This document shows, one piece after another, positions 5,811-12,469 of a stretch of 20,453 bases of DNA (position 1 is its first letter; each line of letters starts with the position of its first letter). The DNA comes from Desulfobacteraceae bacterium. GTDB lineage: Bacteria; Desulfobacterota; Desulfobacteria; Desulfobacterales; Desulfosalsimonadaceae. Location of the stretch: contig JAGGYV010000336.1 in assembly GCA_021162325.1 (NCBI GenBank), positions 1 to 20,453 of the forward strand, written 5' to 3'. The translations under genes and the position numbers were made by a program. A model generated the notes under the pieces. The model was not told the DNA's origin, ran no database searches, and saw only the letters and a list, made by a program, of their open reading frames with translations.

Positions 5811-7685
5811 ATGACTGAATGGGTAAATGAAGATAAATTCCGCATGCTGGCGGAAAATTCAAGGGATTTGATTTACAGGATGTCTTTGCCGGATGGGGAG
5901 TTTGAATATATCAGCCCGGCGGCAACTGAAATTTTTGGTTATACGCCCCAGGAGTTTTATCAAAAATCAATACGGATGAAACAGATTATGCATCCCGACT
6001 GGAAGGATTATCTTGCGGAAAAATGGACGGAAACACTGAAAGGCAAAGTATCGCCGGTGTATGAATATCAAATTATATGTAAAACCGGTGAGGTGCGGTG
6101 GATTTATCAAAAAAATACGCTCATCCGGGATTTGCATGGTAATCTGATGGCTGTGGAGGGAGTTGCCACGGATATCACCAAACTCAAGCAGGCGGAACGG
6201 ATGCTGACGCAGCAGAATAAACATCTTGATGAGCTGGTGATGGAACGCACTGCCGAACTGCAGAATATCTCGGAAGCCCTTGAAAAAGAAAAAGAAAAAT
6301 ACCGCCTAATTTTTAATAAAGCGCCTGTTGGTATTATTCATTACGATTCCAATGGCATTTTTACAGAGTGCAACCCACAATTTGCGAAAATTATCGGGAC
6401 ACGCCCTGAAAAGCTGATCGGTTTTAATACGCTTAAAGACACAAAAAATGAAAGTGTATTAAACGCAATTAAGATGTCTCTGGCCGGGAAAACAGGTCAT
6501 TATGAAGGGAAATATACTTCCGTGACGGCAGGTCATACAACGCATGTTCGGGCAGAGTATGTCCCTGTTTTTGGGGACAATCATACAGTGGTCGGCGGCA
6601 TTTGTGTGGCCATGGATATTTCTAAAAAAATTAAAGCGGAAACAGCGGTCCGGGAAAACGAAAAAAAAGCAAGAGCACTTTTAGATGCCACAAATGATGC
6701 CGTGGTATTACTGGACAAAATGGGGACTATCCTGGATGTCAACAAGACCATGGCCGAACGGTTTTATAAACGTATCGATGAAATAATGGGCGCATGTATC
6801 TGGGATTTTTTGCCATCTAATGTCGCAGATGAAAGAAAAAAGAATGTCAGCAAAGTATTTGAGACGGGAAAATCGGTGGCAATGATTGATGAACGGCAGG
6901 AAATATGGAATTATATTCATTTTTATCCGCTTTTCAACGAAACCGGAGATGTGGTGCGGGTGGCAGTTTTCGCCCAGGATATCACGGACCAAAAAAAGGC
7001 GGAAGATGAATTGAAAAACTCACATGAACGATTGCGAAATCTTTCGGCTTACTTGCAGACAGCCATTGAGAATGAGAGAAAAAGCATTGCCCGCGAAATT
7101 CATGATGACCTGGGGCAGACATTGACCGCGATCAAGATGGATACAGTCTGGCTGCAAAACAAAATCCCGGCGGATTGGAAAATGATGAATAAAAAATCCA
7201 AAGGCACAATATCTCTTGTGGATTCAGCGATTCAGACCGTGAAAAGGATATCCGCGGAACTCCGTCCCGGGTTACTGGAGGATCTTGGTCTTTCGGCAGC
7301 CATAGAGTGGCAGGCAAAGGATTACCAGAAACGGAGCGGAATAAACATCCACGTGACCATTGAACCGGAAGAAATTTTTCTGGAAGAAGACCTTTCGATT
7401 GTTATTTTCAGGATCTGCCAGGAAACCCTGACCAATATTATCCGGCATTCCGGTGCAACCAATGTCCGGGTACAATTGATAAAAAACAGTGAAACCGTGG
7501 TGCTTGTTGTGGAAGATAACGGCGTCGGGATCAGTGAAAAAGAAATTGCCAAAAAGGATTCATTCGGTCTGATCGGAATGCGTGAGCGGGTTCACGCGCT
7601 TGGCGGGAGGATCAAAATTTCCCGGCTTCGGGTCGGCGGCACGAAAGTGGCCGTAAAGATTCCGATTAGAACAGATCCGGCTTGA
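5811..7685 (+). CDS. Cytoplasmic PAS-PAS-PAS sensor histidine kinase (NarX/UhpB type)
   Basis: A 624-aa kinase from the ATG at 5811 (weak GGA ribosome binding site 8 nt upstream). A GTG at 5781 would add 10 basic residues. Three PAS domains occupy roughly residues 8-125, 158-272 and 284-400. The first has a PAC-like ending (GEVRWIYQKN...EGVATDIT), and a coiled coil (about 125-158) links it to the second. The HisKA_3 dimerisation domain follows, with the phosphorylated His431 in AREIHDDLGQTLTAIK. The HATPase domain has CQETLTNIIRHSGA (N box), EDNGVGI (568-574) and FGLIGMRERVHALGG. No membrane segment or signal peptide is seen, so the signal is sensed in the cytoplasm, perhaps redox, heme or a small ligand bound by a PAS domain. 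HisKA_3 kinases pair with NarL/FixJ regulators, and one is encoded convergently 4 bp away, its likely partner. Confidence 0.93.
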   Translation: MTEWVNEDKFRMLAENSRDLIYRMSLPDGEFEYISPAATEIFGYTPQEFYQKSIRMKQIMHPDWKDYLAEKWTETLKGKVSPVYEYQIICKTGEVRWIYQKNTLIRDLHGNLMAVEGVATDITKLKQAERMLTQQNKHLDELVMERTAELQNISEALEKEKEKYRLIFNKAPVGIIHYDSNGIFTECNPQFAKIIGTRPEKLIGFNTLKDTKNESVLNAIKMSLAGKTGHYEGKYTSVTAGHTTHVRAEYVPVFGDNHTVVGGICVAMDISKKIKAETAVRENEKKARALLDATNDAVVLLDKMGTILDVNKTMAERFYKRIDEIMGACIWDFLPSNVADERKKNVSKVFETGKSVAMIDERQEIWNYIHFYPLFNETGDVVRVAVFAQDITDQKKAEDELKNSHERLRNLSAYLQTAIENERKSIAREIHDDLGQTLTAIKMDTVWLQNKIPADWKMMNKKSKGTISLVDSAIQTVKRISAELRPGLLEDLGLSAAIEWQAKDYQKRSGINIHVTIEPEEIFLEEDLSIVIFRICQETLTNIIRHSGATNVRVQLIKNSETVVLVVEDNGVGISEKEIAKKDSFGLIGMRERVHALGGRIKISRLRVGGTKVAVKIPIRTDPA

Positions 7686-7689
7686 GGAA

Positions 7690-8322
7690 TTATTGCACCA
7701 GCATATTTTTAATGGCGTAATGAATGATTTCCGCATTATTCTTCATATTCATTTTCTGCATAATTCTGGACCGGTAGGTGCTGATTGTCTTTTCACTCAA
7801 AAACAGATTGTCGGCAATGTGTTTAACCGTTTCCCCGGAAGCAATCATGCATAAAACCTGGTATTCGCGATCAGACAGGGTCGCATGCACCGGTTCAGCA
7901 CGACCTGATAACAATGTATCGGCCAGGTTTTCTGCAAAAGCGGTGCTGATATATTTTCGCCCTTGGGAAACCTTTCGAATGGCCTTAACCAGTTCCGCCG
8001 GTGCACTTTCTTTGGTCAGATAGCCGGAAGCCCCTGCTTTTAAAACACGAACGGCATATTGTTCTTCCGGATGCATGCTCAAAATCAGAATATGAATGGC
8101 GGGCCGTTGCCTTTTGACCCGTTTGATGACATCTAAAACATTTGTGCCGGGCATGGTGATGTCCAAAACAACCACATCGTATTTATTCAGCAGTACTTTC
8201 TCAATTAACTCACTACCGTCACAGGCCTCATCACAGACCATCATATCCGGTGTGTCAGCGATAATCTGTTTCAGTCCTTCACGAACAATGGAATGGTCAT
8301 CAGCGATAATTATTTTAACCAT
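7690..8322 (-). CDS. NarL/FixJ-family response regulator
   Basis: A 210-aa two-domain transcription regulator. The receiver domain (about 1-120) begins MVKIIIADDHSIVREG with acidic pocket D8/D9. It has the phosphoacceptor Asp54 in VVVLDITMPG, the switch Ser in ILSMHPEE and the conserved Lys in GYLTKESAP. The LuxR-type HTH lies at about 143-205 (LSDREYQVLCMIASGETVKHIADNL...SEKTISTYRSRIMQKM). The ATG at 8322 is chosen over a longer upstream frame because the receiver domain begins there and a GGGAG ribosome binding site sits 9 nt upstream. Its gene runs tail-to-tail into the three-PAS kinase gene, so the pair cannot be one transcript despite the probable functional partnership. A cluster of TGTAGGG boxes 150-210 bp upstream may be its own operator. 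Confidence 0.95.
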   Translation of the reverse strand: MVKIIIADDHSIVREGLKQIIADTPDMMVCDEACDGSELIEKVLLNKYDVVVLDITMPGTNVLDVIKRVKRQRPAIHILILSMHPEEQYAVRVLKAGASGYLTKESAPAELVKAIRKVSQGRKYISTAFAENLADTLLSGRAEPVHATLSDREYQVLCMIASGETVKHIADNLFLSEKTISTYRSRIMQKMNMKNNAEIIHYAIKNMLVQ

Positions 8323-8468
8323 GGGATTTGTCTCCCTGTTGTTGAGCGGTTGGTATCTTAAATGAGCCGACCATGAGAAATTCGGGCAACTGTCTTTTTT
8401 TAATATCTCATATTTTTGAATATATATCAAAAATGCAATGCATTGTATCCGTCTTTTACTGATTTTTT

Positions 8469-8535
8469 TGTAGGGTTTTTATTATTTTTATGTAGGGATT
8501 GCCCTACATAACAACAGGCTCATTATTTTGTAGGA
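8469..8535. promoter_or_regulatory. TGTAGG box cluster, candidate response-regulator operator
   Basis: TGTAGGG occurs at 8469-8475 and 8491-8497 (22 bp apart, two helical turns), inverted as CCCTACA at 8502-8508, and as TGTAGGA at 8529-8535. The middle two form a 10-bp-arm perfect palindrome with an ATTG loop (8488-8511). NarL/FixJ regulators bind paired short inverted or direct sites as dimers (known); assignment to the neighbouring regulator is inference. A second palindrome, CAATGCATTG, lies at 8436-8445 closer to the gene. Confidence 0.45.
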
Positions 8536-8633
8536 TAGATACTGACACAAAAATCAGCAAAAAGATTATAAAATTATCAGAAATTCCCCGATATTCCGGC
8601 GATGATTTCTTTGTTATGTTATTTTATTCTTTT

Positions 8634-8812
8634 TTTTACGAAGCCATCAAAGTTGATAGTCTCGTAAAAAGTCAGATTCCGACGGCAAAGAATAAAAGTT
8701 CAAATTCAAGGCGCGCAAATTCTGAGTGATGATTCGTACTTAGCGTACTTTGAAGAAACGAAGAATGTAGCGCAACACAGAATTTGGACTTTTTACGAAG
8801 CCGTCAAAGTTG
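8634..8812 (+). repeat. MITE-like element copy B
   Basis: A ~165-bp body (8649-8812) with end TTGATAGTCTCGTAAAAAGTC on the left and GACTTTTTACGAAGCCGTCAA on the right, inverted with respect to each other. An extra outward-facing end (TTTTTACGAAGCCATCAA, 8634-8650) makes a long hairpin with the left end. Compared with copies A and C it lacks about 15 bp before the shared AAGGCGCGCAAATTCTGAG core. The rest of the gene-free stretch 8323-8865 holds the TGTAGG boxes and the regulator's leader. Confidence 0.85.
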
Positions 8813-8865
8813 ACTGATAATTATTAATCATAGACGTCAACCATAGACGCCATCGGGGAAAATAT

Positions 8866-9396
8866 ATGTCTGTAAAAATAAATAACTCTGCATTATTTTT
8901 GGCGATACTGATATCATTGATCTATGCTGTGTGCTGGGTGCCGTTTGCATTTTTTTTTGACAAAATTATTCTGTTTTCAATGAATCATCAGATTCAGCCC
9001 GTAAAATTACAGTTTTTAATCGGTTTTCTGTATTTTTCCGCCCCCACGTTTCTGGTTTTTATTTTAATGAAGAATCAAAACCGCCAAACAGCCCTTCTTC
9101 GATCTAAATTAGAAATCACGGATGAAACTTTAGACAGCCGGGTAAAGCTACGCATCGCTGAACTTGAAAAATCATTTGGCGACGTCAAAAAGTTAATAGG
9201 AATTATTCCTATTTGTGCCCATTGTAAAAACATCAGGAACAGCTCGGGACAATGGGAAAGAATTGAGAGTTACATTCAAAATCGCTCTGAAGCTCAGTTT
9301 TCCCATAGCTTGTGTCCGGTTTGTGACAAAGAACTGTATGGAGATAAACGCCTGCATTTTCAAACGATCGCCGAAAAACACGCCATATACTCATAA
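8866..9396 (+). CDS. Membrane protein with coiled coil and stand-alone CxxC...CxxC signalling domain
   Basis: A 176-aa protein with a GGGGAA ribosome binding site upstream. Two hydrophobic segments (about residues 7-32 and 46-67) should span the inner membrane. A charged, probably coiled-coil segment follows (about 70-105, KLEITDETLDSRVKLRIAELEKSF). The C-terminal domain (about 107-165) reads IPICAHCKNIRNSSGQWERI...YIQNRSEAQFSHSLCPVCDKELY. This cysteine-pair domain (CAHC, CPVC) is normally found as the C-terminal tail of PAS kinases and receiver proteins; its function is not established and metal binding is inferred. Here it is separated from any kinase but sits next to a kinase/regulator pair. 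No catalytic domain is visible. Its last 37 bp overlap the 3' end of acnB on the other strand. Confidence 0.8.
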   Translation: MSVKINNSALFLAILISLIYAVCWVPFAFFFDKIILFSMNHQIQPVKLQFLIGFLYFSAPTFLVFILMKNQNRQTALLRSKLEITDETLDSRVKLRIAELEKSFGDVKKLIGIIPICAHCKNIRNSSGQWERIESYIQNRSEAQFSHSLCPVCDKELYGDKRLHFQTIAEKHAIYS

Positions 9397-11843
9397 ACTG
9401 TTGGGATTTTCCCCATAACCGCACAAATCGCTGACAGTTGTGCAGATCCGAGATAGACGTTTGTGTCATCCCCCATCCGGTTGGGAAAATTTCGGGTCGA
9501 TGTGGACATAACCGTCATACCATCCGCCACCCGGGCCTGATTCCCCATACAGAGGGAACACCCCGGTGTTTCAAGCCGGGCGCCGGAAGCCCCAAAAACA
9601 CTAAACCGTCCGTCATTTTTCAGCTCAAGCGCATCTAAGCGGGTGGGCGGGGTCATCCACAAGCGGGTGGCCAGATTTTTTTTCCCTTTTAAAATTTCAG
9701 CCACCTCATGAAAATGGGAAAAACCGGTCATACAGGAACCGATAAACACTTCATCAATAGGGGTGCCGGCAACATCACTTAACAAACGGACATCATCAGG
9801 GTCATTGGGGCATGCCAGAATCGGTTCTTTGATATCTGACAAATTGACTTCCAGTTCAGCCGCATACACGGCATCAGCGTCCCGTTTGATCAATTCCGGT
9901 TTCTTTAGCCATTGTTCAATGGCATCAATACGGCGCTGGATGGTAACGGCATCCCCATAACCGGCCGTTATCAGATCTTTTAAAACGTTTATATTGTCCG
10001 TTAAGAAATCCGAGACTGCTTCAGTAGACACATCAATAGTGGAAGCCGCAGCAGACCGTTCCGCAGACGCGTTGGTCAGTTCATAGGCCTGTACAACGCT
10101 TAATTCCGGCCAGCCTTCAAATTCAATAATCCGACCGGCAAAGATATTTTTTTTGCCTTCTTTTTTAACGGTTAAAAAGCCTTTATCAATGGCAACATAG
10201 GGGACCGCATTCACCACATCCCGCAGGGTGATGCCGGGCTGGAGATCGCCCGTGAACCTGACCAGAACGGACTCGGGCATGTCCAGCGGCATAAAACCTA
10301 AGGCAGCGGCAAACGCGATCAAACCGGATCCGGCCGGGAAACTGATGCCAATGGGAAAACGGGTATGAGAGTCGCCCCCGGTCCCAACGGTATCCGGCAG
10401 CAGCATGCGATTCAGCCAGGCATGAATAATACCGTCACCCGGGAGCAACGCCACGCCGCCTCTATTTTTGATAAATTCATGCAGGCTGTTTTGCATTTTT
10501 ATATCTACTGCCTTGGGGTAAGCAGCGGTGTGACAGAAAGACTGCATCACCAGGTCAGCGGAAAATTGCAGACAGGCCAGTTCCTTGATTTCATCTCTTG
10601 TCATGGGACCGGTGGTATCCTGGGATCCGACAGTGGTGATTTTGGGTTCACAATATTCTCCGGGAAGTATCCCGCTGCATCCGCAGGCCCGGCCAACCAT
10701 TTTTTGGGCCTGAGTATACCCTTTTACCGGCATCTTGCACACCGGCGGATTTTCAAAAACATCCGAAGATGACCGTCCAAGGGCTGTTCTGGCTTTTTCG
10801 GTCAGGGTCCGGCCGATAATTAAGGGAATACGACCGCCGGCCTGTACTTCATCAACAATCACATTTGTTTTTAATTGAAATTGAGCCAGTTCTTCATCGG
10901 TATCCGAGCCGTTATTCGTCCTGACGATCCGGTTTTCATAGGGAAAAATATGAATGGTATCACCGTGTTTAATCCGGCTGACATCGCATTCAATGGGCAG
11001 GGCACCGGAATCCTCAAGGGAATTGAAAAAAATCGGCGCAATCGTAGCGCCAATCACCACGCCCCCCCGGCGTTTATTTGGAATAAAAGGAATATCTTCG
11101 CCGATATGCCAAATCACGGAGTTGGCGGCTGATTTCCTGGAAGACCCGGTACCCACCACATCACCAACAAAAGCGATGGGAAACCCTTTTTGCTTTAACT
11201 TTTTAATGGTTTCAATCGTATGATCCGGCGTGCGGGAAGCCAGCATGCTCAATGCGTGTAAAGGGATATCCGGACGACTCCAGGCTTCTGATGCCGGAGA
11301 AAAATCATCCGTGTTGATTTCACCTTCCACCTTAAACACCGTACAGGTTATCTTTTTCGGTAACGTTGGTTTTTGGGTAAACCATTGGGCCTCTGCCCAG
11401 GCATCAATTACCTGCCGGGCAAATGCATTGGTTTTTGATTTTTCAAATATCTCATCAAACGCATCAAATATCAAAATCGATTGAGACAGTGCATCTGCAG
11501 CATCCTGCGCCAGGTCAGCATCATCAAGTAAGTTAATTAAGGGGGCAACATTATATCCACCGCCCATGGTGGACAGCAGAAAAACGGCTTTTTTCGGGGG
11601 AATCAACAGTGAGCAGCATTTTTTTTTGGCAATATCATATAAAAAAGCTGCTTTAACTTCTGCGGCCTCGTCCACGCCCGCCGGCACCCGGTTTGTTATC
11701 AGATCGAGCAATAAGGATTCCTCTTGCCCGGCTGGATTTTTCAACAGGCCGATCAGTGCCTGAGCCTGTTTATGGGTTACCGGTTTTGGCGGGATGCCCT
11801 GTGCTTCCCGCTCCTGCTTATGTTTCAAATATTCGGTGATCAT
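9360..11843 (-). CDS. acnB: Aconitate hydratase B (bifunctional aconitase/2-methylisocitrate dehydratase)
   Basis: An 827-aa iron-sulfur enzyme interconverting citrate and isocitrate in the TCA cycle; the B family can also act on 2-methylisocitrate. Domain order is that of AcnB: N-terminal HEAT-like domain (about 1-155), swivel domain (about 160-370, including GDVVGTGSSRKSAANSVIW), then the catalytic domains. The three cluster-binding cysteines are C704 (FIGSCMTGFSHF) and C762/C765 (GCSLCMGNQ), with spacing nearly as in E. coli AcnB (710/769/772). STSTRNFPNRMG is the family signature. The ATG at 11843 has an AAGGAC ribosome binding site 8 nt upstream. The protein ends soon after GKIPTVYEYM with an odd CFSAIV tail, about 30 residues short of E. 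coli AcnB. The 3' end overlaps the opposite gene by 37 bp. Confidence 0.96.
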   Translation of the reverse strand: MITEYLKHKQEREAQGIPPKPVTHKQAQALIGLLKNPAGQEESLLLDLITNRVPAGVDEAAEVKAAFLYDIAKKKCCSLLIPPKKAVFLLSTMGGGYNVAPLINLLDDADLAQDAADALSQSILIFDAFDEIFEKSKTNAFARQVIDAWAEAQWFTQKPTLPKKITCTVFKVEGEINTDDFSPASEAWSRPDIPLHALSMLASRTPDHTIETIKKLKQKGFPIAFVGDVVGTGSSRKSAANSVIWHIGEDIPFIPNKRRGGVVIGATIAPIFFNSLEDSGALPIECDVSRIKHGDTIHIFPYENRIVRTNNGSDTDEELAQFQLKTNVIVDEVQAGGRIPLIIGRTLTEKARTALGRSSSDVFENPPVCKMPVKGYTQAQKMVGRACGCSGILPGEYCEPKITTVGSQDTTGPMTRDEIKELACLQFSADLVMQSFCHTAAYPKAVDIKMQNSLHEFIKNRGGVALLPGDGIIHAWLNRMLLPDTVGTGGDSHTRFPIGISFPAGSGLIAFAAALGFMPLDMPESVLVRFTGDLQPGITLRDVVNAVPYVAIDKGFLTVKKEGKKNIFAGRIIEFEGWPELSVVQAYELTNASAERSAAASTIDVSTEAVSDFLTDNINVLKDLITAGYGDAVTIQRRIDAIEQWLKKPELIKRDADAVYAAELEVNLSDIKEPILACPNDPDDVRLLSDVAGTPIDEVFIGSCMTGFSHFHEVAEILKGKKNLATRLWMTPPTRLDALELKNDGRFSVFGASGARLETPGCSLCMGNQARVADGMTVMSTSTRNFPNRMGDDTNVYLGSAQLSAICAVMGKIPTVYEYMACFSAIV

Positions 11844-11866
11844 CAAAAGAGTCCTTGTTTCTTTGT

Positions 11867-11930
11867 AATATTTTAAAATATTGAGATATTTATTAGATCA
11901 AAAAATCACTTAACCGGTTACCTCTGTCAA
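11867..11930 (-). promoter_or_regulatory. acnB upstream region: -35-like site and two palindromes
   Basis: On the minus strand a consensus TTGACA lies at 11930-11925; the hexamer 17 nt on (GATTTT) is a poor -10. Within the spacer is a perfect palindrome TAACCGGTTA (11911-11920), a candidate operator. In the leader is a 16-bp AT palindrome AATATTTTAAAATATT (11867-11882). Further upstream (11990-12025) ACGAT...ATCGT arms form another hairpin. Confidence 0.35.
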
Positions 11931-12071
11931 GAAAAAAGTGATATGTGGTTTGTAGCCACTTCTTATCTGATTGTGGCAACGAATTACAATGGAAAACGAT
12001 CAATTATTTAAAATCGTTTTGCAGAGAAAGAAAGGAGACAAAAGGGAAAAGTATCCCAAGCTGGTACCCCC

Positions 12072-12107
12072 AAAATAAAAAAGCTTAGCTGAATAATCAG
12101 CTAAGCC
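12072..12107 (-). terminator. Intrinsic terminator of the tRNA-Val/tRNA-Asp unit
   Basis: On the minus strand a perfect 10-bp stem GCTTAGCTGA/TCAGCTAAGC (12083-12092 with 12097-12106, 4-nt loop) is followed by TTTTTTATTTT. It lies 12 nt after tRNA-Asp. Confidence 0.9.
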
Positions 12108-12118
12108 TTGATATTTTA

Positions 12119-12196
<78 letters not shown>

Positions 12197-12209
12197 ATAA
12201 AGTAGGGTG

Positions 12210-12285
12210 TGGTAGGCGGAACAGGGCTTGAACCTGTGACCCTCGGCTTGTAAGGCCGATGCTCTCCCAACTGAGCTACCCGCCC
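12210..12285 (-). tRNA. tRNA-Val (UAC)
   Basis: On the minus strand the acceptor GGGCGGG pairs with TCCGCCT (G-U at both ends). The anticodon arm TCGGC-CTTACAA-GCCGA gives anticodon TAC. T-arm GTTCAAGCC, discriminator A and an encoded CCA are present. It is 13 nt upstream of tRNA-Asp and surely cotranscribed with it. Confidence 0.96.
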
Positions 12286-12313
12286 TTAAGTTTGCAACGT
12301 TAATAGAAAACGT

Positions 12314-12342
12314 TAAGTAACAATAAAGTTTTTTTATGTCAA
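12314..12342 (-). promoter_or_regulatory. Probable promoter of tRNA-Val/tRNA-Asp
   Basis: A consensus TTGACA (12342-12337, minus) is followed after 17 nt by TACTTA (12319-12314), about 29 nt before the tRNA-Val 5' end. The -10 is weak. Confidence 0.45.
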
Positions 12343-12469
12343 GCGAAAATTGCTGTCGGTTTTCTAAAAAATGAAACAACCATTTAATGATTTATTTATA
12401 TGGTGAATTTGATCCGCGATTGGATCGTACAAAATAAAAACGGACTCTAAAAGCCTAATGGGGCCTTAA

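Noticed and set aside
9233..9469. 78-codon minus-strand frame as an alternative acnB tail
   Set aside because: It is out of frame with acnB and shows nothing like the AcnB C-terminus; it is a shadow of the two overlapping genes.
12446..12469. Intrinsic terminator directly after lon
   Set aside because: The stem (AAGGCC with GGCTTTT) is short and imperfect and the T-run lies too far away; not strong enough to list.
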